NCBI RefSeq assembly: GCF_003387075.1
Contig: NZ_QUMQ01000001.1
Span: 6,882,001-6,946,000, forward strand
Direction of reading: 5' to 3'
Origin: Asanoa ferruginea
GTDB lineage: Bacteria > Actinomycetota > Actinomycetes > Mycobacteriales > Micromonosporaceae
Length of the DNA stretch: 64,000 bases
This document shows, piece after piece, positions 1-7,122 of this stretch; positions within the stretch are counted from its first letter, which is position 1, and the number at the start of each line of letters is the position of its first letter. The notes under the pieces were generated by a model. The model was not told where the DNA came from and searched no databases. It saw nothing but the letters and a program-made list of their open reading frames with translations. The translations under genes and the position numbers were made by a program.

Positions 1-394
1 CGGCGTCTCCGGCGCGCAGGTGCAGCCGGAACATGCCGCGCGGCACCGGGCCGAGCACGAACCAGCCGACGTCGTCGACCTGCGCGACCGCCACCACCCC
101 CGAGCGGTCGCGTAGCTCGATCTCGCCGCGCTGGGGCGGCACGACCTGACCGTGCAACGCGTCGTCGGTGACCTCGACCTCGATCGTGAGGTCGCGGGCG
201 GCGAAGGTCAGTGCCCGCACCGCAGCCGGTTCGGCTCGGGCACCGACCGCCGGGTCAGGGGTGAGCGCGGCCAACTCGGCGTCGACCGTGCGCCAGGCGA
301 ACGCCGACCGGCCGATCTCGCGGATCCGCTCGGGCACGTCGGCGGCGGAGTGCCGGGCCGCGGCGAGGGCGGCCAGGATCTCGTCGTCGTTCAT
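1..394 (-). CDS. Hypothetical protein, partial (C-terminus outside window)
   Basis: The gene begins with ATG at 394 and runs off the left edge, so only about 131 N-terminal residues are visible (MNDDEILAALAAARHSAADV...). Its ATG overlaps the TGA of the upstream ECF sigma gene (ATGA), which implies translational coupling. The visible part has an Ala/Arg-rich helical start with an FAWRTVDAELA segment, then a beta-rich stretch ending in GWFVLGPVPRGMFRLHLRAGDA. This resembles small proteins that often follow ECF sigma genes in actinomycetes and sometimes precede CHAT-domain proteins; that comparison is from memory. No catalytic motif or membrane segment is seen and no function is assigned. Confidence 0.6.
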   Translation of the reverse strand, partial: MNDDEILAALAAARHSAADVPERIREIGRSAFAWRTVDAELAALTPDPAVGARAEPAAVRALTFAARDLTIEVEVTDDALHGQVVPPQRGEIELRDRSGVVAVAQVDDVGWFVLGPVPRGMFRLHLRAGDA

Positions 395-960
395 GGCTGC
401 TCCGCTCCGGCGACCGCGGCCAGCACCGGGTCGCTCCGCAGCTTGTCGAGGCAGCGGCGGCGGGTCGGCCCGATGGCGCCGACCGGGGTGCCGGTGCTGC
501 TGCTGATCTCGGCGTAGGGCGCCGGCGGATCGTCGAACAGCAGGGTGAGCAGCCGCCGGCAGTGCTCGGGCAGGTTGTCGAACGCGGCCCGCAGCGCGAT
601 GTGCTGCTCCTGCGTCACCAGCAGTTCCTCGAACGCGGGGTCGTCGACCGTGTCGAGGCCGGACTCGTCGCCGACCAGCACCTGCCGCCGCCGGGAACGC
701 AGCAGGGCCAGGCACTCCCGGCGCACGGTGGTGGCGAGCCAGCCCGGCAGCGCGGCCGGCTCGCGGATCGTGTCGAGGCGCTCGACCAGGCGCAGCCAGA
801 CACAGGCGGCGACGTCTTCGGCATCGGCACCGCCGAGCCCGTAGCGCCGGCAGATCGCCCACACCAGCGGCGCGTAGCGGTCGACCAGGTCGTTCCAGGC
901 CCCGGCGTCGCCGTGCCTGGCCAGCTCGACCAGCCCGACGACGGTGGGATCGTCGCGCAT
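391..960 (-). CDS. ECF-type RNA polymerase sigma factor
   Basis: A 189-residue sigma-70-family factor. Region 2 is seen in DRYAPLVWAICRRYGLG and AEDVAACVWLRLVERLDTI, and region 4 lies near the C-terminus around YAEISSSTGTPVGAIGPTRR with the recognition helix. It would direct RNA polymerase to a dedicated promoter set. I chose ATG 960 (MRDDPTVVGL) because region 2 then starts at the usual distance; an upstream in-frame ATG at 1059 adds non-conserved residues and would run over the divergent exporter start. Its 3' end overlaps the next gene by ATGA. No anti-sigma gene is adjacent in the window, so the signal is unknown. Confidence 0.85.
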   Translation of the reverse strand: MRDDPTVVGLVELARHGDAGAWNDLVDRYAPLVWAICRRYGLGGADAEDVAACVWLRLVERLDTIREPAALPGWLATTVRRECLALLRSRRRQVLVGDESGLDTVDDPAFEELLVTQEQHIALRAAFDNLPEHCRRLLTLLFDDPPAPYAEISSSTGTPVGAIGPTRRRCLDKLRSDPVLAAVAGAEQP

Positions 961-1038
961 GACCCCCTCCTCCCGTGGCCCGAACGTCCGTTGTCGACCC
1001 ACAGACACACTAACGGTCGCGGTTGATACACCCGCGGC

Positions 1039-1044
1039 TATATT
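1039..1044 (+). promoter_or_regulatory. Probable -10 box, leaderless start of lysE-like gene
   Basis: TATATT lies 7 nt before GTG 1052, in an unusually AT-rich patch between the divergent sigma-factor and exporter genes. This fits a leaderless transcript starting at or near the GTG. No good -35 is spaced correctly; a TTGATA at 1023-1028 is too close. Confidence 0.4.
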
Positions 1045-1051
1045 TTCCGAG

Positions 1052-1782
1052 GTGGACACTCACCTCCTGCTCGCGTTCGTCGTCGCGAGCGCGCTGCTCT
1101 CCCTCGCGCCCGGGCCCGACCTGTTGTTCGTCGTCGCCAACGGGGTCGCCGGCGGCCGCCGGGCCGGGGTGCTCGCCGCCCTCGGCATGTCGACCGGGCT
1201 GGCCATCCACACGGCAGCCGCGGCGTTCGGCCTCGGCGCGCTGATCCGCGCGGCACCGCAGGCGCTGACCGTGGTGCGCCTCGCCGGCGCCGTGTTCCTG
1301 CTCTACCTGGCCGTGATGACCTGGCGCAACAGCCGCGCCGCGCTCGAGCCGACCGCGCCGCCGGCCCGCCGGTCGCTGCGCCGCACCTACCTGATGGCGA
1401 CGCTGACCAACCTGGCCAACCCCAAGGTGATCCTGTTCTATCTCGCGTTCGTGCCGCAGTTCGTCGGCACCGGCCCGGCCGCCTGGCCTACCTGATGGCG
1501 ACGCTGACCAACCTGGCCAACCCCAAGGTGATCCTGTTCTATCTCGCGTTCGTGCCGCAGTTCGTCGGCACCGGCCCGGCCGCCTGGCCGGTCACCACCC
1601 AACTCCTGCTGCTCGGTCTGGTCTTCATCGTGGTCGGCCTGTCGGTCGACGGCACCGCCGGCCTGCTCTCCGGCACGCTGGCCGAGAAAGTCGCCGCCCG
1701 ACCCGGCTTCCGCCGCCGGATGGAACGGATCTCCGCCGCGGTCTTCGCCGGCCTCGCCGCCCGCCTGGTGATCGACAACTAG
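1052..1782 (+). pseudogene. LysE/RhtB-family exporter, frameshifted by tandem duplication
   Basis: The N-terminal part (GTG 1052 to TGA 1495) encodes LysE-family helices: LLLAFVVASALLSLAPGPDL with the conserved PGPD, then an ANPKVILFYLAFVPQF segment. A 101-bp tandem duplication (copies at 1386-1488 and 1487-1589) shifts the frame and creates a TGA at 1493-1495. An ATG at 1495 overlaps that stop (TGATG), and the frame from 1495 to 1782 repeats the NPKVILFYLAFVPQF segment and continues to a normal family C-terminus. Removing one copy restores a single exporter of about 209 residues. It could be a broken gene, an assembly artefact, or two coupled half-proteins by reinitiation. Amino-acid or metabolite efflux is the family role. 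Confidence 0.8.
1386..1589 (+). repeat. 101-bp perfect tandem duplication inside lysE-like gene
   Basis: Bases 1386-1488 recur at 1487-1589 with no mismatch that I can see; the period is 101 bp and the copies share CC at the junction. Because 101 is not a multiple of three, the second copy is read in another frame. Perfect identity indicates a recent event or an assembly error. Confidence 0.9.
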
Positions 1783-1842
1783 TCCGCTAGCTACGGGCCC
1801 GGCAGGGGGTAGGCGCCCGAACGGACACCCTGGCCCGCCGGC

Positions 1843-1865
1843 GACACGCCTGGCAGGGGCGTGTC
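1843..1865. terminator. Hairpin between convergent lysE-like and LysR genes
   Basis: GACACGCC and GGCGTGTC form a perfect 8-bp stem with a 7-nt loop, placed between two convergent genes (ends at 1782 and 1931). There is no T-tract, as is usual in actinomycetes. It could serve as a bidirectional terminator. Confidence 0.5.
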
Positions 1866-1930
1866 CTGCCGCGCGGCCAAAGGCAACCCGCGCGGGCCCC
1901 TCCGAACACGGTCGATCGGCCAGCCCCGCG

Positions 1931-2893
1931 TCACCTGCGTGGCGGCGGTGGGTCGTAGACGACGGACCAGGGTTGCGGTGCGGTTGCCGGGCGGGGCGAC
2001 GGCGTGGGACCGGCCAGGATGCTGGCGGCGACCGTGCCGAAGGTCTCGACCGCCGGGTGAGGCGCGCGGTCCGGCCAGATCGCCGACGTTCGGCGGTCGA
2101 GGGCCGGCCCGGCGAGCGGGCGCCAGGCCACCCGCGGCTCACGGCGGGCGGTCGTCTCCGGTTCGAAGGCCACGCACTGGCGGCCCAGCACCAGGCCCAG
2201 CAGGAAGTCCGGGTTGTGGGCGTGCCGGACCCGGCGCGGGGTGAAGCCACCCTGGCGGCAGCGGTCGAGGATCTCGTCATACCAGGCCGGCGCCGTCGCC
2301 CGCGGGAAGATGGCCAGGTCGTGGCCGGTCAGGTCGGCCAGGTCGAGCTCGCGGAGCTGGGCCAGCGCGGCCGTCCGCGGCAGCATCACGCCCAGCCGCA
2401 CCCCAACCACCGGGCCAGCGCGCAGGCCGTCGGACAGGTCGACCGGATGGTGCACCAGCCCGACGTCGAGCCGCGCCTCGGCCAGCAGCCGGAGCTGTTC
2501 GGCGCTGGTCAGCTCGTGCAGGTCGACGTCGAGGCCCGGCGCCCGGTCGGCGAGACCGGCCAGCAGTGCCTGCAACGTGACCGCCAGTAGTTCCGGTGGC
2601 ACGCCCGCGCGCAGGGTGCCGAGCTGGCCGTCGCGGACCTTGCGCATCACCACCCGGACCCGCTCCTCGGCGGCCAGCAGCGCGGCCGCCTCGGCGGTCA
2701 GCAGGCGGCCGGCGACGGTCAGCGTGACCTGCCGGCGGGAGCGGTCGAACAGCGCGACGCCCAACTCGCGTTCGAGGCGTTGGATGGTCTGGCTCAGCGG
2801 CGGCTGGGCGATGCCGAGCCGTTCCGCCGCGCGCCCGAAGTGCAGCTCCTCGGCGACGACGAGGAACTGCCGCAGGTGCCGGGCCAGGTCCAT
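1931..2893 (-). CDS. LysR-family transcriptional regulator
   Basis: A 320-residue regulator. An N-terminal winged helix (MDLARHLRQFLVVAEELHFGRAAERLGIAQ..., then PPLSQTIQRLERELGVALFDR) is followed by a periplasmic-binding-like effector domain (roughly residues 88-290) and a Pro-rich tail. I chose ATG 2893 because LysR proteins begin right at this helix; ATG 2917 is possible but lies inside the likely operator. The gene is divergent from a serine hydrolase, with only 41 bp between them. An 18-bp site in that gap (2903-2920) is repeated before the downstream MBL-fold operon, suggesting that this protein controls itself, the hydrolase and that operon. Confidence 0.88.
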   Translation of the reverse strand: MDLARHLRQFLVVAEELHFGRAAERLGIAQPPLSQTIQRLERELGVALFDRSRRQVTLTVAGRLLTAEAAALLAAEERVRVVMRKVRDGQLGTLRAGVPPELLAVTLQALLAGLADRAPGLDVDLHELTSAEQLRLLAEARLDVGLVHHPVDLSDGLRAGPVVGVRLGVMLPRTAALAQLRELDLADLTGHDLAIFPRATAPAWYDEILDRCRQGGFTPRRVRHAHNPDFLLGLVLGRQCVAFEPETTARREPRVAWRPLAGPALDRRTSAIWPDRAPHPAVETFGTVAASILAGPTPSPRPATAPQPWSVVYDPPPPRR

Positions 2894-2902
2894 CCGCCCG
2901 AG

Positions 2903-2920
2903 GATAGGTGTTCGCATATC
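2903..2920. promoter_or_regulatory. Putative LysR operator, copy 1 (GATA-N10-TATC)
   Basis: GATAGGTGTTCGCATATC has GATA/TATC ends separated by 10 bases, a LysR-like architecture. It lies between the LysR start (2893) and the serine hydrolase -10 box (2923). The reverse complement of 3821-3838 matches it at 15 of 18 positions. Confidence 0.55.
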
Positions 2921-2922
2921 AG

Positions 2923-2928
2923 TAGCCT
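2923..2928 (+). promoter_or_regulatory. Probable -10 box, leaderless start of serine hydrolase
   Basis: TAGCCT ends 6 nt before GTG 2935. The spacing fits a leaderless mRNA, and the gap has no Shine-Dalgarno sequence. The putative LysR operator ends just upstream, covering the -35 area. Confidence 0.5.
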
Positions 2929-2934
2929 CGACAG

Positions 2935-3822
2935 GTGCCAACGCTGAGCCGGATCGCCGGGATCTTCGACGCTGTCGGGGTCGACGCGCAGCTACACGCC
3001 GTCGACATCGACGGCGGGGCCGAGCTGGCGCTGCGGGCCGACGAGCCGGTGGTGCTGGCCTCGATCTTCAAGATCCTGCTGGTGCTCGAGTTCGCCCGCC
3101 AGGCGGTGGCCGGGCAGCTCGACCCGACCGAGCGGGTCATCGTGCGGGCCGCGGACCGGCTCGGTGGCTGGGGCACCGCGGGCTGCGCCGACGACGCCGA
3201 GCTGTCGCTGCGTGACCTGGCCTACTTCGCGATGGCCTTCACCGACAACACCGCCGCCGACCTGCTGATGCGCCGGGTCGGGCCCGATGTGCTGCCGCTG
3301 CTGGCGGCCGAGCTCGGGCTGACCGGCACGCGGGTCATCGGCGGGCCGCGGGAGCTTCTCGAGTCGATGTACGCCGACGTCGGTGCCGCCGGCGACGCCG
3401 AGTTCGTGAGGATCTTCCCGACCCTGCCGCCGGAACGGATCCGCGCGCTCAGCGTCTTCGACCCGGCCCGGACCACGTCGAGCACGCCGCGTGAGGTCAG
3501 CCGGCTGCTCGGGATGATCTGGCGGGACGAGGCGGGTCCGCCGGCCGCGACCGCGATGGTGCGCGGGCTGATGGCCCGGCAGATCTTCTGGACCCGGATC
3601 CAGTCGGGCTTCCCGCCGGAGGTCCGCGTCTCCGCCAAGACCGGCACGCTGCCGGGGCTGCACATGGAGGCCGGCGTCGTCGAGTATCCGGACGGCGGCC
3701 GCTACGCCCTGTCGGTCTTCGCCCTGGCCCGCCTGGGTGCCGAGGCCCGCCGGATCGACGTCGACCTGGCGATCGGGGAAGCGGCGCGGACGGCCGTCGA
3801 GAGGCTGCGCGACCAGCGCTGA
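2935..3822 (+). CDS. Class A beta-lactamase-like serine hydrolase
   Basis: A 295-residue protein with the three motifs of the penicillin-recognising serine hydrolase fold: SIFK (residues 43-46, SxxK nucleophile), TDN in FTDNTAADLLM (in place of SDN), and KTG in SAKTGTLPG. There is no signal peptide or lipobox, so it is predicted to be cytoplasmic; that is unusual for a resistance beta-lactamase and argues for an esterase, amidase or peptidase role. GTG 2935 follows a TAGCCT box by 6 nt. It is divergent from the LysR gene and probably under its control. The substrate is unknown. Confidence 0.82.
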   Translation: MPTLSRIAGIFDAVGVDAQLHAVDIDGGAELALRADEPVVLASIFKILLVLEFARQAVAGQLDPTERVIVRAADRLGGWGTAGCADDAELSLRDLAYFAMAFTDNTAADLLMRRVGPDVLPLLAAELGLTGTRVIGGPRELLESMYADVGAAGDAEFVRIFPTLPPERIRALSVFDPARTTSSTPREVSRLLGMIWRDEAGPPAATAMVRGLMARQIFWTRIQSGFPPEVRVSAKTGTLPGLHMEAGVVEYPDGGRYALSVFALARLGAEARRIDVDLAIGEAARTAVERLRDQR

Positions 3823-3838
3823 TATGCGTACCCGTATC
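3821..3838. promoter_or_regulatory. Putative LysR operator, copy 2
   Basis: GATATGCGTACCCGTATC overlaps the stop of the serine hydrolase gene and lies 58 bp upstream of the MBL-fold gene. In reverse complement it matches copy 1 (2903-2920) at 15 of 18 positions, including the whole CGCATATC half. Confidence 0.5.
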
Positions 3839-3896
3839 GAATGGTAAAGATCTTGGTCTTGGACGTGGGTGGCCTGTTGATGATGGGCTGCTGCGC

Positions 3897-4877
3897 ATGA
3901 CAGACACCCGAATGCACCGCCGAGGCCTACTGCGCACCGCCGCCGCCGCGACCGGGCTGGCCGCCGCGGGGGCGACCGGACTGGCCAGCGCCAACGCCGC
4001 CGAAGCCAACCCCGCCGACGCCGCACCGCGCCGCTGGAAGGCCGGCGCCGCCACGTTCCGCTGGTTCGGCACGGCCGGCTGGCGGATCGACATCGGCGCC
4101 CGCACGGTGCTGGTCGACCCCTACCTGAGCCGATACAGGACCGGGCTCTTCGACGGCGGGATGAACCCGGCGACGCCGCTGACCGTCGACACCGCCACCG
4201 TCGACGCGCACACCGGCCGTCCGGAGACCGTTCTCGTCACGCACTCGCACTGGGACCACTTCAACGACGTGCCGCACATCGCGACCAACACGGGCGCGCG
4301 GGTGCTGGGCACCATGACCACCTACCAACTCGGGCTCGCGTCAGGCATCCCAGCGGCCCAACTCGGCCCGCTCAAGGGCGGCGAGGTGCTCGACTTCGGT
4401 GACTACACCGTCGAGGCGGTCGGGTCGCTGCACAGCCGCAACGCCGGTTACTCGATCGGCATCCCGGGCGTGCGGCTCAGCCCGCCGCCGCGGCCGGCGA
4501 CGGTCTCCGATCTTCCGGAGGGCGACACGCTCGCCTACCTGCTCACGGTTCGCGACGGGCCGGCGGTGTTCTTCATGGGCGCCAGCGACTTCGTCGCCCG
4601 CAACGTCGAGGGGATGCGGCCGGACATCGCGATGGTGGCGATGGCCTCGAGCACGGCGACCCACGACTACGTGCCGCGGCTGCTCGAAGCGCTGGGCCGG
4701 CCGGCCGTCGTCGTCCCGGTGCACTGGGACAACTTCGAGACGCCGCTGACCAACCCGCCGGCGGTGGCGCCGGCCGACCGCGAGCGGCTGGCTGCGATGA
4801 TCACGCAGATCCGGCGGGTCGCGCCGCGGACCCGGATCGTCGTCCCCGACTACCTGACTGGGCACACCTTCGCATGA
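3897..4877 (+). CDS. Tat-exported MBL-fold metallo-hydrolase
   Basis: A 326-residue protein. The N-terminus (HRRGLLRTAAAATGLAAAGA...) is a twin-arginine signal peptide with a likely Ala-x-Ala cleavage site near residue 35. The mature part is a metallo-beta-lactamase-like hydrolase with the metal motif THSHWDHF (HxHxDH) and a later His in VVVPVHWDNF. This subgroup includes UlaG/RomA-like hydrolases; the substrate is unknown. It heads a three-gene operon with ATGA overlap into the lipoprotein and GTGA overlap into a LysE-family exporter. A putative LysR site lies upstream. No strong Shine-Dalgarno is seen. Confidence 0.87.
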   Translation: MTDTRMHRRGLLRTAAAATGLAAAGATGLASANAAEANPADAAPRRWKAGAATFRWFGTAGWRIDIGARTVLVDPYLSRYRTGLFDGGMNPATPLTVDTATVDAHTGRPETVLVTHSHWDHFNDVPHIATNTGARVLGTMTTYQLGLASGIPAAQLGPLKGGEVLDFGDYTVEAVGSLHSRNAGYSIGIPGVRLSPPPRPATVSDLPEGDTLAYLLTVRDGPAVFFMGASDFVARNVEGMRPDIAMVAMASSTATHDYVPRLLEALGRPAVVVPVHWDNFETPLTNPPAVAPADRERLAAMITQIRRVAPRTRIVVPDYLTGHTFA

Positions 4878-5428
4878 CCGCTCGCACCACCCGCGTCGCG
4901 TCGCTCGCCGCCGGCCTCCTGCTGCTGGCGGCCTGCGACGTGCCGCCACCGCCGCCGCCCGTGCGGCCGCCGCCATCCGCGCCGGGACCGACGGCCGCCA
5001 CCTGCCCCGACGGCTTCGAGATCAGTGGCGACCAGGTCGAGGCCGCGTCGGGTCTGCGGGCCTTCGGCATCACGCTGCGCAACTGTGGCGACCGGCCGTA
5101 CCACGTCGACGGCTTTCCGGTCATCACCATGCTCGACGAATACGGCCGGCCGATCGGGATCACCGTCGGCACCGGCTCGGAGCCGGTCAGCTCGCCGGAT
5201 GTCTGGGACCGCCCACCCGAGCCGATCGATGTCGCGCCCGGCGAGACGGTCCGGGCGCGGGTGTTGTGGCGCAACACGGTGACCGACGGTGAGTCGATCA
5301 CCGGAGCACACCTGACGGTCGCGCCGGCGAAGGGCGCGGCGGCGCAGCTGGTCACCCCCAACGGCGGCATCGACGTGGGTACGACGCATCGCCTGGCCGT
5401 CAACGCCTGGACTAAGGTCGACCGGTGA
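4874..5428 (+). CDS. DUF4232-like lipoprotein
   Basis: A 184-residue protein with a lipoprotein signal peptide (ASLAAGLLLLAACD, lipobox LAAC), a proline-rich linker (PPPPPPVRPPPSAPGP), and a beta-rich domain. The domain contains LRAFGITLRNCGDRPYHVDG and a late VAPGETVRARVLW strand, features of the DUF4232 Ig-like fold found in actinobacterial lipoproteins. It is predicted to be anchored on the outer face of the membrane. It overlaps the MBL-fold gene (ATGA) and the next gene (GTGA). The exact function of the domain is not known. Confidence 0.75.
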   Translation: MTARTTRVASLAAGLLLLAACDVPPPPPPVRPPPSAPGPTAATCPDGFEISGDQVEAASGLRAFGITLRNCGDRPYHVDGFPVITMLDEYGRPIGITVGTGSEPVSSPDVWDRPPEPIDVAPGETVRARVLWRNTVTDGESITGAHLTVAPAKGAAAQLVTPNGGIDVGTTHRLAVNAWTKVDR

Positions 5429-6054
5429 ACTGGGGTTCCTACCTGTCTTTCGTGGTGTTCGCCCTCGTCCTGATCGCCATTCCCGGCGCCGACTTCGCGG
5501 TGACGGTGCGCAGCACCCTCGCCGGCGGCCTGCGGCAGGGCCAATGGAGCGCGGCCGGCATCGCAACGTCCAATGTGGTGCAAGGCCTGCTCGCGGTGGC
5601 CGGCCTCGGGGCGGTCATCGTGCACATCGAGCCGCTCTTCCCGGCGGTCAAGTGGGCCGGCATCGGCTACCTGCTCTACCTGGCGGCCCAGTCGTTCCGC
5701 TCGGCCTGGCGCGGCGAGTACGCGTCGCTGGACGGCACCGCGACCGGTGCGGCCGGCAGCGCCTGGACCGGCTGGCGGCAGGGCTTCCTGTCCAACATCA
5801 CCAACCCGAAGGTGCTGGTCTTCTACCTCGCGGTGCTGCCGCAGTTCCTCGGCCCGGGCACGCCGGTCGTGGTGCTGCTGGCGTTCGCGCTGACCCATGC
5901 CGCGCTCGGCCTGCTCTATTCACTGCTGGTCGTCGCCGGCCTGCACCGGGTGCGCGGGGTGCTGCGCCGCCGCCGGGTGCGGCGGGCGATGGACGCCGCG
6001 ACCGGGGCCGCCCTCACCGCGTTCGGCGCCCGGCTCGCCACCGAGAACCTATAG
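5425..6054 (+). CDS. LysE/RhtB-family exporter
   Basis: A 209-residue membrane protein with about six hydrophobic helices. Family signatures are AIPGADFAVTVRSTLAGG near the N-terminus and NITNPKVLVFYLAVLPQF in the middle. Family members export amino acids or small metabolites. GTG 5425 overlaps the previous stop (GTGA). A TAAGGT box ends 6 nt before the GTG, inside the upstream gene, so an internal leaderless transcript is possible in addition to the operon transcript. The 3' end overlaps the convergent methyltransferase by 6 bp. This is the intact counterpart of the frameshifted paralogue at 1052. Confidence 0.85.
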   Translation: MNWGSYLSFVVFALVLIAIPGADFAVTVRSTLAGGLRQGQWSAAGIATSNVVQGLLAVAGLGAVIVHIEPLFPAVKWAGIGYLLYLAAQSFRSAWRGEYASLDGTATGAAGSAWTGWRQGFLSNITNPKVLVFYLAVLPQFLGPGTPVVVLLAFALTHAALGLLYSLLVVAGLHRVRGVLRRRRVRRAMDAATGAALTAFGARLATENL

Positions 6055-6813
6055 CGTTCCCCAGACGACCGTCGCGGTCGTCGGCAGCGCCAGCGTGCCG
6101 TCGGGGCGTTGGTAGTCGCTCACCAGGGCCTCGACCGCCGTGTCGAACGCGAGCGCCTCCGCTGCCGGCATCAGCTCCCTGGCCAGCGACGATGTTGAAT
6201 GGAACTGCTCGATATAGGCGCCGACGGCCTGGCTGAACTCCGTCGGCGGGGTCTCGTGTCGTCCGATGATTCGCCAGTGACCGCGCCGGGCCAACTCGTC
6301 GACGAGCGAGAAGCCGCGGTCGTAGGACTGGTTGCGGGAGTGCCGGGCGATCACCTCGAGCAACCCGTCGTGCCAGGGCAGCCGGTGGTAGGACTGCTCG
6401 ACGACGGCCAGCACCGCGCCCGGTGCCAGCACCCGTCGTAGCACCGCGAAGGTCTGCGGCCAGTCCATCCAGTGCAGGCTCGCGCCGGCCGTGGCCAACC
6501 CGTATGGGCCCGGCAGTGCCAGCGACTCGACGGCCGTGACGTGCCAGAACAGGTTTGACCGGTCGCCGCCGGGGCGGGCGCGGCCGGCCGCCACCATCGC
6601 GGCGGAGATCTCCACCGCGTCGACCCGGTCCACCCGGGACGCCAGTGGGCGCGCCAGCGCGCCCTCGCCGGCACCGAGATCGAGGACCGTGCGGGGCGAA
6701 CCGGTGACCAGATCGGCGAGCAGATCGAAGACGGCGGCCGGGTAGGGCGGGCGGTGTGCGTAGGCGGCGGCGACGCCGGTGTGCTGGAACGACGCCGCGA
6801 GGGGCGAGCTCAT
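6049..6813 (-). CDS. Class I SAM-dependent methyltransferase
   Basis: A 254-residue protein with the SAM-binding motif VLDLGAGEGALA (residues about 43-54), an acidic end of strand 2 (VDAVEIS), and AGASLHWMDW at the motif II/III area. The layout fits the UbiE/Tam-like methyltransferase_11 group. ATG 6813 gives the usual spacing to motif I. The acceptor substrate cannot be deduced. It is transcribed toward the LysE gene and stands alone. Confidence 0.85.
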   Translation of the reverse strand: MSSPLAASFQHTGVAAAYAHRPPYPAAVFDLLADLVTGSPRTVLDLGAGEGALARPLASRVDRVDAVEISAAMVAAGRARPGGDRSNLFWHVTAVESLALPGPYGLATAGASLHWMDWPQTFAVLRRVLAPGAVLAVVEQSYHRLPWHDGLLEVIARHSRNQSYDRGFSLVDELARRGHWRIIGRHETPPTEFSQAVGAYIEQFHSTSSLARELMPAAEALAFDTAVEALVSDYQRPDGTLALPTTATVVWGTL

Positions 6814-7122
6814 CAGTCCATTGTGCCAGGTTGAAGGTCCGATGAATCGCCCCAGCGGTTGCTAACGATCGGCGGCACCCCGACTTTTGCTGGCGAATAT
6901 GAAAGTCTGCTCTAGACGATCGAAAGATATGGACATGTCGATGATCAGCGATTAGGGTCGGCTCCAGACCCCATTGTTTCATCGATGTGAACGGCGCCGT
7001 GAGCAGTGCACCTCGCCCGCCGTTACAGGCCCGTCCGCCCCCCAATCAGACACCGCCGACCCGTAGCTCGGGTGGGCGAGGTCTGCCTTGCCACGTCCTC
7101 TGTCGGTCGACTTGCGGAAGGT
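6814..7122. other. Intergenic region, no gene recognised
   Basis: This 309-bp stretch separates two divergent genes. It contains a relatively AT-rich part (about 6880-6980) that probably carries promoters for both sides, including a GACATGTC palindrome near 6933. I could not identify a confident -35/-10 pair, riboswitch or RNA gene. Confidence 0.5.

Noticed and set aside
1493-1500. Programmed ribosomal frameshift in the LysE-like gene
   Set aside because: There is no slippery sequence; the tandem duplication fully explains the frame change.
2935-3822. Antibiotic-resistance beta-lactamase
   Set aside because: There is no signal peptide, and the SDN motif is altered to TDN; the motifs show only the fold.
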